Origin: JADJEK01 sp052034255
GTDB lineage: Bacteria > Planctomycetota > B15-G4 > JADJEK01
DNA length: 46,457 bases
Assembly: GCA_052034255.1 (NCBI GenBank)
Contig: JBPOIU010000084.1
Span: forward strand, 1-46,457
Direction: 5' to 3'
Each line of letters starts with the position of its first letter. Position 1 is the stretch's first letter. The notes beneath the pieces are model-generated. The model ran no database searches. It was not told the DNA's origin and was given only the letters and a program-made list of their open reading frames with translations. A program made the position numbers and the translations under genes. Of this stretch, positions 19,593 through 28,193 are shown piece by piece.

Positions 19593-20759
19593 GTGCTCGT
19601 CGTCCATGTCTCGCTGACGCCGCTCGCCGGATCGCCGATCCGCATCGTGAGCGCGCTGAACCGTCATACCCCGGTGCGCGCGCGCCTCGTGAATCGCGCG
19701 CCAGGGGCCTACGGTTCGCGGCGATTCCCGGAAGACCTCGACTGGACCCGCGACAGTGACGAAGCTCGCGCGGAGATCGCGCGCGCCGACATCGTGCACT
19801 TCCATCACTGGTTCGCGTTCGGCTCGACCGCCAACCCGTTCGGGTTCGATTTCCTCGGCGCACTGAAGCCCGGTGCGCGGCACGTGATGCACTGGCACTC
19901 GAGTCCCGAGTTCACGGCACGCGCGGCGGGCGTCGATCCGCAGACGCTGCGCGATGCGGCGATCCCGCAGCTCGTCGTCGCGCAGTACCACGAGCGCTAC
20001 TACCCGCGCGCCCGTCCTGCTCCACTGATCGTCGATCATGCGCTCAGTGCGATCCCGCATGTGGCCGGTAGCTCCGGTGTTCCGCACGTGGTGTTCACGC
20101 CGTCGCAATCGCTGAGCTGGCACGCCGAACGCTGGGAAACGAAGGGCAAGCCGGAGGTCGCGCGCGTCTTGCGCACGCTCGAGCGCCGCGGGGTGCTTCG
20201 CGCATCGATCGAGCAGGAGTTGCCGTTCGACGCGTGCCAACGCCTGCGCGCGACGGCGGACATCGTGATCGACGACGTCGTCACGGGCTCCTTCCACACG
20301 ACGAGCCTCGAAGCGCTGTCGATGGGGAAGCCGACGATCTGCTGGCTCGACGCGCGCGCGCGTGCGGTGCTCAGCGAACTCACGGGCACGAACGACTTGC
20401 CGTTGATCGACGCTCCGCTGCACGCGCTCGAGCGCGTGCTCGTCGAGCTGTGCGCGCAACGCGACCTGCTGCGCGATCTCGGGCAGTACGCACACGACTG
20501 GATGCGCCGCCACTACCGCGAAGAAGACATGATCGCGCGCTACGTCGCGGCGTACGACGAGCTGCTGGCGACCGGCGCGCTGGCGCCGCCCGTTCGCGAC
20601 GAGCATCAAGCGGCGCGCGGTTGGCTGAACGCCGGACTGCCCGACCTGATCTGGAGCGCACGTCGCCGCCGCTTCCATCCGCATCGGTTGAAGGCCGCGC
20701 TCGGCCGCTCCGTACGCGGACTGCGCAAGCGCATCGAGAAGCGTGGCGGTGGCGCATGA
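19593..20759 (+). CDS. Probable GT-B-type glycosyltransferase
   Basis: 388 residues, cytoplasmic. GTG 19593 opens a beta-strand (VVHVSLTPLAGSPIRIV) typical of the N-terminal Rossmann domain of GT-B enzymes. A DIVHFHHWFAFGS segment and VMHWHSSPEF follow. The C-terminal half has a retaining-GT-like ADIVIDDVVTGSFHTTSLEA with the acidic SLEALSMGKPTICW, the segment that usually binds the sugar nucleotide. The final 40 residues are Arg/Lys-rich (RRRRFHPHRLKAALGRSVRG) and may contact membrane lipid. Donor and acceptor cannot be told. It overlaps the next gene by four bases (ATGA) and lies near a flippase, suggesting surface polysaccharide assembly. Confidence 0.75.
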   Translation: MLVVHVSLTPLAGSPIRIVSALNRHTPVRARLVNRAPGAYGSRRFPEDLDWTRDSDEARAEIARADIVHFHHWFAFGSTANPFGFDFLGALKPGARHVMHWHSSPEFTARAAGVDPQTLRDAAIPQLVVAQYHERYYPRARPAPLIVDHALSAIPHVAGSSGVPHVVFTPSQSLSWHAERWETKGKPEVARVLRTLERRGVLRASIEQELPFDACQRLRATADIVIDDVVTGSFHTTSLEALSMGKPTICWLDARARAVLSELTGTNDLPLIDAPLHALERVLVELCAQRDLLRDLGQYAHDWMRRHYREEDMIARYVAAYDELLATGALAPPVRDEHQAARGWLNAGLPDLIWSARRRRFHPHRLKAALGRSVRGLRKRIEKRGGGA

Positions 20760-21931
20760 CTCGTGCGGCAACGGCCAGCGCTGTCGAGCGCGCCGTCGAC
20801 AATCTCTACGTCTGCTACACCGCGCAGAACTACTTGAAGGCGCTGTATCTCGCGCATCAGCGCTTCTTGCGCGGTGAACGTTCGAAGATCCTCGCGCTGT
20901 TCGTCCGAGGCGCGGAGCATCCGACGTTCTTCGCCACCTCTGCAGTGTTCTGGGCCGACGTCGAACACGTGCCGCACGACCACCGGTACGTGCGCGTGTT
21001 GCCCCAGGATCGACGCGCGCCGTTGCGGATGGCGCGCGTGCTCGGCCACAAGGCGCGGCTGAAGCTGCAACGTTGGCACTCCGCGCGCCCCGAGCGCGCG
21101 CGGTTGCTCGCCGAGGCGCGGCGCGCGCGGCGCGTGTATCTCTTCCTCGAGCGTTCGTACTTCTCGAACTTCCTCCTGCGCCACGTGCGCTGCGAACTCG
21201 TCGAGGAGGGGTGCAGCACGTATGCGCCGTTCTTGCGCTCGGCACCGGCGCGTTGGCTCGTCTCCGCGGCCGACCGGCTGTGTCACCCCGGTGAGCATCG
21301 AAACGTCGAGCACGTGTGGCTGCGCCGGCCCGAACTCGCGAGTCCGCGCGTGCAGTCGAAGGTCAAGCAGCTCGAGCTCGACTACAGCGCTTTGCCGCTC
21401 GCTACGCGTGCGATCCTGCGCCAGTTGTTCCCGCTCGAAGCCCCGTCGGGCCCCGGGCGCCACGCGATCCTCGTGTCGCAAGCATGGTGCTGGTCGTCGA
21501 TCGATGCGGAGCGCGTGCTCGCGTGGTACGGCGACCTCGCCGCATTGCTGCGCGCGCACGGGTACACCGTGTGGTTCAAGCCGCATCCCGCAGAAGATCC
21601 GGCGCTCTACGCACCGCTGTGTTGCCGGATGATGAACCCGCGCATTCCGCTCGACGTCCTCGAACTCGATGGACGCACTGCGCCGTTCGCGATCGCTTGC
21701 AGCATGCTCGCGTCGTCGCTCGACACGGCGCCGCATTTGGCGCGGCACGTCGTCTCGGCGTTCGACGCGCAACTCCAAGTCGAACGCGTCACGCCCGACG
21801 CATTCGAACGCGGAGCCGCCGAAGGACGCGAGCGGTTGACCGCGTTGCTCGAACGTTTGCGCGACGAACTCCCAGCGACGGCGAACGAGTCCTCCGTCAT
21901 CAGCGGGGCGCCGGCGCGTCGCGCCGAGTGA
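20756..21931 (+). CDS. GT52/polysialyltransferase-like protein
   Basis: 391 residues, start coupled to the previous stop. The opening DNLYVCYTAQNYLKALYLAH resembles the N-terminus of GT52 and capsule sialyl-/polysialyltransferases. The mid-protein CELVEEGCSTYAPF recalls their acidic D/E-E/D-G motif, and VWFKPHPAEDP their HP motif. Family placement is by pattern only. Another surface-glycan enzyme or a CDP-glycerol-transferase relative is possible. The 3' end overlaps the convergent flippase gene by 32 bases. Confidence 0.65.
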   Translation: MTRAATASAVERAVDNLYVCYTAQNYLKALYLAHQRFLRGERSKILALFVRGAEHPTFFATSAVFWADVEHVPHDHRYVRVLPQDRRAPLRMARVLGHKARLKLQRWHSARPERARLLAEARRARRVYLFLERSYFSNFLLRHVRCELVEEGCSTYAPFLRSAPARWLVSAADRLCHPGEHRNVEHVWLRRPELASPRVQSKVKQLELDYSALPLATRAILRQLFPLEAPSGPGRHAILVSQAWCWSSIDAERVLAWYGDLAALLRAHGYTVWFKPHPAEDPALYAPLCCRMMNPRIPLDVLELDGRTAPFAIACSMLASSLDTAPHLARHVVSAFDAQLQVERVTPDAFERGAAEGRERLTALLERLRDELPATANESSVISGAPARRAE

Positions 21932-23411
21932 ACCACGCGCGCAAACGGTCGCGATGGCGCGGTTCGAGTCCGAAGCACCAACCCGCCACCGCCACGACGA
22001 CGCACGCGATGCACGCGTAGGCGGCGATGCCGGCGTAGCTCCGCGGTGCGACGGGGAACCAAGCCTGCGCCGCGACGAACCCTGCCGCGAGCACGACGGG
22101 CAGGGCGTAGGCGCTGACGGCGTAATGGAGCGGCTGCAGCGCGAGCAGTCGGCACAGCGCCCAAGGCATCACGACGACGTTGACGACGAGCACCGAGACC
22201 AGCGTTCCCATCGCCACGCCGACGAGGCCGTGAGTCGTCACCCACCACAGCGACAGCACGAGGTTCAGGACGGCTTGCGCGAGCAACGTCCACGCGAGGA
22301 ATCGGATGCGCCCCGTTCCCTTCAGGATTCCGTGTGCGAGCAGCTGCGGCAGCGCGAACGCTTGGCTCACGACGAGTACGCGCAGCACGGCGGTTCCGCG
22401 CTCCGCGATCGTGGGTCCCATCCACTCGCGCAGGAAACTGCCACCGACGGCGTACAGCGTCGCGAGGACCGGGAGCACGAGCAATGCCGCGTAGCGCGTG
22501 CCGACGACGTAGAGCGTGCGTTGGCCCTCGCGGTCACCGACCGCGTCCTTGGCGCTGATCCACGGCACGAGCACGGCGATCCCGGCGAGCGCGAGGCGCT
22601 CGACGTGTTCCAGGATCGACGCGGGCACGGCGTAGTGCGTGACGTGCTCGATCGACAGGCGACGCGCGATCACGAGCGCGTCGGTGTAGAGCAGCAGTTT
22701 CAACGCGAGGACCACGAGCACGGCGTAGACGCCGTAGGCCAGGAGTTCACGCGCGCACGAGCGCGAGAATGCCGAAGCGCGGTAGCGCAGCGCGGGTCGC
22801 TCCCTGCGCAACAGCAGGAACTGCAACGTGTGCTTGCACAGCGTCGCGGCGACGGCGACGACAGCGACGGTCGTCAGACCCGCGCCGCGCTCGAGCAGGA
22901 CCACGAGCACGACGCTCTTTCCGATCACGAGGCCGATCGTCGCGAGGTTGACCTGAACGAAGCGTTGCAATCCGGCGAGCACGCCGAGGAACGCGGCGCC
23001 GAACAAGCCGAGTGCGAAGTCGACCGCGACGATGCGCGCGACGAGCGTCGCCTCGGCCCGCAGCGGCGGGGCGACATCGAAGAACTCGACCAGCGCTGCG
23101 CTGGCGGCGAACAGCACCGTGAACGTGATCGCCGCGAACACGGCGAGCAGCGTCAACGCCGTGGAGTACGTGCGTGTCAGCGCCGCGTCGTCCCCTCGCG
23201 CCGCATGCATCGCGACGTGCCGCACCAACGCCGCATGGACGCCGAAGTCGAGCACCAACAAGTAGCCGCCAGCGGACAGCAGCGTCGACCACAGCCCGTA
23301 TTGCTCAGGACCGAGTCGCTGGACGACGACGGGGCTGACGACGAACGCGGCCGCGACGATGGCGAGCGAGTACGACCAGTACGACCCGAGGCTCTTGGCG
23401 AGTGCGTTCAA
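21900..23411 (-). CDS. Polysaccharide flippase (Wzx/MOP family)
   Basis: 503 residues with 12-14 predicted membrane helices. The N-terminus AKSLGSYWSYSLAIVAAAFV followed by RLGPEQYGLWSTLLSAGGYL is characteristic of MOP-superfamily O-antigen/polysaccharide exporters, which flip lipid-linked oligosaccharides across the inner membrane. The start is TTG at 23411 with no good Shine-Dalgarno. A -10-like TACCGT followed by CCCCGAC lies at 23469-23464 on the same strand. It converges with the two glycosyltransferase genes and probably serves the same glycan. Confidence 0.87.
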   Translation of the reverse strand: MNALAKSLGSYWSYSLAIVAAAFVVSPVVVQRLGPEQYGLWSTLLSAGGYLLVLDFGVHAALVRHVAMHAARGDDAALTRTYSTALTLLAVFAAITFTVLFAASAALVEFFDVAPPLRAEATLVARIVAVDFALGLFGAAFLGVLAGLQRFVQVNLATIGLVIGKSVVLVVLLERGAGLTTVAVVAVAATLCKHTLQFLLLRRERPALRYRASAFSRSCARELLAYGVYAVLVVLALKLLLYTDALVIARRLSIEHVTHYAVPASILEHVERLALAGIAVLVPWISAKDAVGDREGQRTLYVVGTRYAALLVLPVLATLYAVGGSFLREWMGPTIAERGTAVLRVLVVSQAFALPQLLAHGILKGTGRIRFLAWTLLAQAVLNLVLSLWWVTTHGLVGVAMGTLVSVLVVNVVVMPWALCRLLALQPLHYAVSAYALPVVLAAGFVAAQAWFPVAPRSYAGIAAYACIACVVVAVAGWCFGLEPRHRDRLRAWFTRRDAPAPR

Positions 23412-23463
23412 TCAGCAGTGGGCGCGGGCGGACAAGGAGTGGACCCCCGAACAGGTGTCGGGG

Positions 23464-23469
23464 ACGGTA
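23464..23469 (-). promoter_or_regulatory. Putative -10 element for the flippase
   Basis: Minus-strand TACCGT followed by CCCCGACACC, 52 bases before the TTG start. It overlaps a small inverted repeat (CCCCGA 23445-23450 / TCGGGG 23458-23463). Confidence 0.25.
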
Positions 23470-23559
23470 TCGGTCGGTTTCGAGGGTCGCAACCAAAGGT
23501 TCGTCGCGGCAGCGGTTCACTTCGCCGCGCCGCTCCCCTTCAATGATGGCCCTGCCGCG

Positions 23560-23576
23560 CGAGGCGTTTCGCCTCG
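23560..23576 (+). other. Hairpin in the 5' leader of the CHAT gene
   Basis: Perfect CGAGGCG-TTT-CGCCTCG, 36 bases before the GTG at 23613. It may be an attenuator, a stability element or an operator; nothing decides between these. Confidence 0.4.
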
Positions 23577-23612
23577 ACGCCGCAGCGTCCGCGTTCGATC
23601 GGGAGGTGACGC

Positions 23613-26474
23613 GTGATCGGGGGGTGGATCGTGGCGAGTTGGCTCGCGACCGCGGGCGGGGGCGAGCTCGTCCTCGCACCCGAGGGCGTCGTCGAAGCCA
23701 TCGGCCCCGGCCCGATCGTTCGCTACGTTGCGGATCGCGACGGGCCGGTCACGTTTGCGCTCGACTCGTTCGCGATGGATGCATTCCTGTGCGTCACCGA
23801 CGCGCGAGGCACGTGCATCGCGGCGGAGGACGGGGGTGGGATCCGCCAGAACGCGCGGATCGTCGTCCCGCTGCGTTCGGGTGACGAAGTCCTTCTCGAG
23901 TGCACGACGATGAACACGCACCGTTGGAGCGGGCGCTTCACGTTGTCCGCACGCGCGGGGGACGTGCCGCTGCCGACGGGTGCAGAGCGCGATGCAGTCG
24001 AGGGCGAGTTCTATCGCGCCTACGCGCAGCGCTACCTCACCGTCGGCGACCCGCGGCGTGCGGTCGAAGCGCTCGTGAGCGCAGGGCGCTTGCTGCTGAA
24101 CGGCGAGAAGGCCGCCGAGGCGTACGGCCTCGCGCGCGACGCCGTGCGCAGTGCCGATCTCCTGCGGGAACACGAGCTCGCGATCAACGCGGAGTCGATC
24201 GCGAGCCGCGCCGCGGAACGCGGTGGCGACGCGGTGGCCGCGATCACGCATGCGGCCAGTGCGTTCGAGCGGGCGATGGAGCGCGCCGACTCGCATGCTT
24301 CGGCCGTGACCGCGCTGCGCTTGGGCACGACGTTGCTGACGAGTGGTCGCTTGGCGGAGGCGCGCCTCGCGTTCGAAGTCGGCCGCGAATCCGCGATCGC
24401 CGCGGCGGTGGACGACGTGCGTGCGTGGATCGAACTCGGGCTCGCGCAAGTCGCAGTGCGGGACGACGATCTCGCGATCGCGGATGACCACCTCGCCGCG
24501 GCCGCGGCGCACGCGGGGGCGAACCCTGAGCTCGCGGATCGAATCGAGTTGGAGCGCGCGACGCTCGCGCATCGCCGCCTGCGCTTCGTCGACGCGCGAC
24601 GCCGGCTGGAGACGCTGATCGCGCGTGCGGAGGCGGCGCGTGAGTGGTCGCTGCTCGGCTCATGCCGAGCCGCACTCGCGCTGGTGCATGACGACGCGTC
24701 CAGCGACTTCGCCGCGGCCGAACGCGAACTCGAAGCGGCGGAGCGGGCTTTCGACCGCGCGGGCGAAGTCGCGAACGCACTCGGCGCGCGGTTCGGGCGT
24801 CTGCGTCTCGGCCATGAGCAGGCCGAGCTCGACCACGAGCGCGGAGTTGCGATGCAAGGCGGTGCGCCCGCGACGGCGCTGCGCGAGCTCGACGACGTGA
24901 TCGACCGCGCCCAAGCACTTGGCGCGCCGTGGATCGAAGCCTCGGCGCGGCTCATGCGCGCCGAATGGAGTGAACTCGCGGGCGACGACACGCGGGCGCT
25001 GACACTGGCGCAGGCCGCGGAGCACGGATTCGCCGAACGCGTCGGCAGCACGGACGGAGCGCTGCGTGCGCGACGCGTCCAGGCCGTCATCGCGCTGCGG
25101 CGCGGCGACGTCGCGTTCGCCGCCGATGCGCTCGATCGCGCACTCGCGTTCCACGCAGCGCGAGAACGGGCGAACGGCGTCGACGAAGCGATCGGCGCAC
25201 GCGTCAATGCCGAGGCGTGGAGCAAGCTCGCGGTCGATGTGGCCGCCGCGCTCGTTCGATCGGGCCACGACCCCGCGCTCGCGTTCCTGCGCTGCGCTGC
25301 GTGGCGGGACCGGGCGATGTTCATGCGCGCGGCGCCGATCGAAGTCGCCGACGCGCAGCGTTTCGTCCAGCGCGCATGGCCCGCGTCGACGCGGTTCGTC
25401 GACTATGCGCGCGGCAAGACCGAGCTGTATGCGTTCGTCGCCGACGGACGACGCTTGCGCATGATCGAGCTCGGGCCCTGGCGCGCGCTGATCGCGCGAT
25501 GCGACGCGTACGCAGCGTTGGTCGGCACCGCGTCGACCGACGCGACGAAGCTCGTTCCCGACGGTCGCGCGTTGTTCGACGCGCTGCTCGCACCGGTGGT
25601 GGACGACGCAGTCACGCGTCTCGTGCTGAGCCCTGGCGAAGCGTTCGCGATGTTGCCGTTCGATGCATTGCTGACTCGGGATCCAGCGCCGGACGCGCGG
25701 ATCCAGGACCTGCCGTTCGCGGTGCGATCGCTGCAGATCGATCTCGTGCCGTCGTGGCGCGCGTGCGTCGGAACGTCGAACCCGGAACCTCCGTCGTCCT
25801 TTGCGCGGATCGTGGTGATCGGCGATCCACGGCCGACGCCGCTTCCTGCGCTCCCGGGCGCGGAGCGCGAGGCGATCGGAATCGCGGCGCTCGCGCGCGA
25901 CCAGTTCGGCGACGCCACGCGCGTCGATCTACTCGTCGGAGCGGCCGCGACGCGCGTGGACGTCCTGGGCGTCCTCGCCGACGCCGACCTCCTCCACGTG
26001 GCGGCGCACGCCGACGTCGATCGAAGGGACCCATCGCGCACGGGAGTTTGGCTCGCGGGCTCCGAGCGCTTGACGCTGGCCGACCTCGGCAGGACCCGGC
26101 TGCGCGCACGACTCACGGTGCTGTCGACGTGCTCCAGCGCGGTCGGGCAGCGGCGCAGCGGCAGCGGCGTGTTGTCGACGGCGAACGGCTTCCTCGACGC
26201 GGGCAGTCGCGGCGTGATCGCCACGCGATTTCCGGTCGACGACTCCGCGGCGGACTTGTTCCAGCGCCGGTTCTATCGAGCGCTGTGGCAACGCGGCCTC
26301 GCCGCACCCGCCGCACTCCGCGCGACGAAGCTCGAGTTCCTCGACGGCAGTGCCGAAGCCGATCCGGGTTGGCCGCGAGGGCGCGCGGTGCGCTTGGCCG
26401 AAGCGACACCGCAAAGCACGACGGCGCATCCGTCGCGCTGGGCGGCATACGTCTATGCCGGAACGGATCCGTGA
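23613..26474 (+). CDS. TPR-CHAT domain protein (caspase-like peptidase fold)
   Basis: 953 residues. GTG 23613 has GGAGG at 23602-23606. A short hydrophobic start suggests export or membrane association, but is weak. Residues of about 20-115 look like a PPC-type beta-sandwich (VRYVADRDGPVTFALDSFAM). Residues of about 125-570 are Ala-rich helical repeats resembling TPRs. The C-terminal 250 residues form a CHAT domain with VLSPGEAFAMLPFDAL, catalytic His near 799 (LLHVAAHAD), catalytic Cys near 840 (VLSTCSSAVG) and the closing GVIATRFPVDDSAADLFQRR. The dyad is intact, so protease activity is plausible. TPR-CHAT proteins act as conditional proteases in some defence systems, but no Craspase- or gasdermin-type partner is visible here. 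Confidence 0.9.
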   Translation: MIGGWIVASWLATAGGGELVLAPEGVVEAIGPGPIVRYVADRDGPVTFALDSFAMDAFLCVTDARGTCIAAEDGGGIRQNARIVVPLRSGDEVLLECTTMNTHRWSGRFTLSARAGDVPLPTGAERDAVEGEFYRAYAQRYLTVGDPRRAVEALVSAGRLLLNGEKAAEAYGLARDAVRSADLLREHELAINAESIASRAAERGGDAVAAITHAASAFERAMERADSHASAVTALRLGTTLLTSGRLAEARLAFEVGRESAIAAAVDDVRAWIELGLAQVAVRDDDLAIADDHLAAAAAHAGANPELADRIELERATLAHRRLRFVDARRRLETLIARAEAAREWSLLGSCRAALALVHDDASSDFAAAERELEAAERAFDRAGEVANALGARFGRLRLGHEQAELDHERGVAMQGGAPATALRELDDVIDRAQALGAPWIEASARLMRAEWSELAGDDTRALTLAQAAEHGFAERVGSTDGALRARRVQAVIALRRGDVAFAADALDRALAFHAARERANGVDEAIGARVNAEAWSKLAVDVAAALVRSGHDPALAFLRCAAWRDRAMFMRAAPIEVADAQRFVQRAWPASTRFVDYARGKTELYAFVADGRRLRMIELGPWRALIARCDAYAALVGTASTDATKLVPDGRALFDALLAPVVDDAVTRLVLSPGEAFAMLPFDALLTRDPAPDARIQDLPFAVRSLQIDLVPSWRACVGTSNPEPPSSFARIVVIGDPRPTPLPALPGAEREAIGIAALARDQFGDATRVDLLVGAAATRVDVLGVLADADLLHVAAHADVDRRDPSRTGVWLAGSERLTLADLGRTRLRARLTVLSTCSSAVGQRRSGSGVLSTANGFLDAGSRGVIATRFPVDDSAADLFQRRFYRALWQRGLAAPAALRATKLEFLDGSAEADPGWPRGRAVRLAEATPQSTTAHPSRWAAYVYAGTDP

Positions 26475-26475
26475 G

Positions 26476-27078
26476 TCATTCGGCCGTGCCCGCCGCTCCG
26501 GCGAGTGGACCCTTCTTCGCGCGCCCGCGCGGGACGTGAGCCTTGGCACCGTCGGGCCGCTCGATCAAACGCACCGATTCGTAGCCACCACCACGGGGCC
26601 GTCGCCGCAGTTCGAACAAGAACGTGATGGCGCTGAGCACGCGGCCGCGGCGATCGAGCGCCACGTTCCAGATGCGCACGAACCGCGTGCGTTGGACGTC
26701 CATCGGGACGCGTACGACGCGGTGGATCCCGTGCCGTGCACCCCGGGACCGCACGATCTGCGCATCCCGTGGCACAGGACCGCGCGGGGGAGGGTTTCCC
26801 GGTGATCCCACGATTCCGGTGACGAGGCGCTCGACGCGTCCACGGATCCCACCGGTCGGTTGGATGTCCGGCGGTGCGCCGATTTGGATCGGCAGACCCA
26901 CGTATTCCGGCCGCGAGATCCACGCGCATGTCGACGTACCGTCGTCGATGCTCTCCTCGCAGTTGCGGCTCTGGTCGTCTTCGTCCTCTTCGTCTTGTTC
27001 ACCTTCCTTCTCGTCGTCGTTGCTGACGACCGGCGTGTACACGGCGTATGCGGTCGAATTCAGGATGAGCAATGACAT
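26476..27078 (-). CDS. Hypothetical protein with acidic N-terminal patch and basic C-terminus
   Basis: 200 residues, family not recognised. Evidence that it is a gene: a GGGAG ribosome site seven bases before ATG 27078, a TACACT/GCCGCTC promoter-like element at 27120-27115, and a stop that meets the convergent CHAT stop with one base between them, so TGAGTCA at 26472-26478 encodes both. After a mildly hydrophobic start (SLLILNSTAYAVYTPVV) come about 20 mostly acidic residues (NDDEKEGEQDEEDEDDQ) and two Cys in RNCEESIDDGTSTC. The rest is Arg/Pro/Gly-rich (PGNPPPRGPVPRDAQ) with a final basic stretch. The odd composition leaves some doubt that the whole frame is translated. Confidence 0.5.
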   Translation of the reverse strand: MSLLILNSTAYAVYTPVVSNDDEKEGEQDEEDEDDQSRNCEESIDDGTSTCAWISRPEYVGLPIQIGAPPDIQPTGGIRGRVERLVTGIVGSPGNPPPRGPVPRDAQIVRSRGARHGIHRVVRVPMDVQRTRFVRIWNVALDRRGRVLSAITFLFELRRRPRGGGYESVRLIERPDGAKAHVPRGRAKKGPLAGAAGTAE

Positions 27079-27114
27079 CGGCAGTCTCCCAGATTCACCC
27101 CACGAACGAGCGGC

Positions 27115-27120
27115 AGTGTA
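27115..27120 (-). promoter_or_regulatory. Putative -10 element for the acidic hypothetical gene
   Basis: Minus-strand TACACT followed by GCCGCTCG, about 37 bases before ATG 27078. Confidence 0.36.
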
Positions 27121-27178
27121 GTTCGGCGCGCCGGGGTGACGGATGCATCAACAGGGGAGACGTGTCTCGAAACGCAGG

Positions 27179-27210
27179 CTCGGCGGAGGTCGAAGCGAAC
27201 CCCCGCCGAG
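27179..27210 (-). terminator. Hairpin terminator after the secreted helical protein
   Basis: Perfect 8-bp arms CTCGGCGG (27179-27186) and CCGCCGAG (27203-27210), 28 bases past the stop of the minus-strand gene at 27238. No T-run. It separates that gene from the promoter of the next. Confidence 0.45.
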
Positions 27211-27237
27211 CGAACGACCGCGATCGAACTACGGGGA

Positions 27238-28098
27238 TCACACGCCGTGGAACTTCGTCACCGTTTGTCCGCCGGCGGTTACGTCCACGCGCCAGTTGCC
27301 TTCGGCGAGATTGCCCGCGGGAGCTTGGCCCGGCGCACTCGGGAAGTGAGCCTCGAACGAGCAGTCCGCGCCGACCGGCACCATCTGCGTGATGATCTCA
27401 CCGTTCGGACCACGCGCGGTGACCGTCGCCGTTCCTCCCGGCGTCGGCGCGAGCCCGCGGATCGACAGCTTGCCGTCGTTCGCGATCGCCGCGTCGTGAG
27501 CCGACGAGGCACTCGTGATCTTCAGCTTCTTCGGTTCGACGTTCGGATTGCCCGGCGCCTGGACCGGCGGCAGCGTGATCGCGATCTGCACGTTGACGGT
27601 GATCTTGACCTGCGCACCGTTGCCGATCGTCTTCGCGAGCGACCAGACGTCCTTCTGCGCCTTCATCAGGAAGCTCTGCGCCTTCGCGGCGATCGCCGCT
27701 TGCAGCTTGTCGAACGCGCCGCAGTCGCCGGCGAGGAAACCCATCGGGAACGTCCCGCCCGTGGTCTGCAGCAACTCGTTCGCCTTGGTCAGGAAGTTCG
27801 TCATCACGAACAGCACGTGCGAATCGACGTGGTTCGAGAACGTCGCCGCCGCCTGCGCGAGCAGGATCTGCGCCTGCGCCTGCGTGATCGTGCCGGCCTT
27901 CAGATCGGCCTTGATGAGCTTGAGCTCGGCCTTCAGCTGCTTCAACGCGGTCTTGAAGCAGTTCTCGAGCTCCTTCTTCGATTTGCCGAGCTGCTGCGCG
28001 ATCGCGACGCCCGGACCGGGCGCGGCTTCGAGCGAGGCGGGGGCGGCCACCAACGTGCAAGCGATGAACGAACCGACGACGAACGAACGGATTCCCAT
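27238..28098 (-). CDS. Secreted protein with helical N-domain and beta C-domain
   Basis: 286 residues, function unknown. ATG 28098 is preceded by AAGGAG six bases upstream and opens a signal peptide (IRSFVVGSFIACTLVAAPAS). Residues of about 35-165 are Lys/Ala/Gln-rich helices (KKELENCFKTALKQLKAELK) with an AGTITQAQAQILLAQAA hairpin. From about 180 an all-beta segment follows with a Gly/Pro-rich LSIRGLAPTPGGTATVTARG and a final EGNWRVDVTAGG, like a bacterial immunoglobulin-type fold. It lies downstream of the metzincin-like gene on the same strand, 95 bases away, and may share its transcript. Confidence 0.78.
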   Translation of the reverse strand: MGIRSFVVGSFIACTLVAAPASLEAAPGPGVAIAQQLGKSKKELENCFKTALKQLKAELKLIKADLKAGTITQAQAQILLAQAAATFSNHVDSHVLFVMTNFLTKANELLQTTGGTFPMGFLAGDCGAFDKLQAAIAAKAQSFLMKAQKDVWSLAKTIGNGAQVKITVNVQIAITLPPVQAPGNPNVEPKKLKITSASSAHDAAIANDGKLSIRGLAPTPGGTATVTARGPNGEIITQMVPVGADCSFEAHFPSAPGQAPAGNLAEGNWRVDVTAGGQTVTKFHGV

Positions 28099-28193
28099 GA
28101 CGAGCTCCTTGGTCACTTGGTGAGAGGACGAGTTCCTGAGCCCTGGAATCGCGAGGCCGCGCGCGGCGGGACAGGAAAAACGCGTGGAACGTG

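Noticed and set aside
17531..19645. Minus-strand open frame opposite the motorless FtsK gene
   Set aside because: Gly/Arg/Phe-rich shadow of the Ala/Glu/Asp linker. The plus frame has a ribosome site, membrane helices and a gamma domain.
23445..23463. Possible dispersed REP-type repeat shared with 35440-35469
   Set aside because: The shared CGGGGAC core is too short in a GC-rich genome to claim a repeat family from two places.
21954..23546. Plus-strand open frame over the flippase gene
   Set aside because: Arg/His/Glu/Gln-rich with no hydrophobic pattern; the minus strand has 12-14 helices and a MOP signature.
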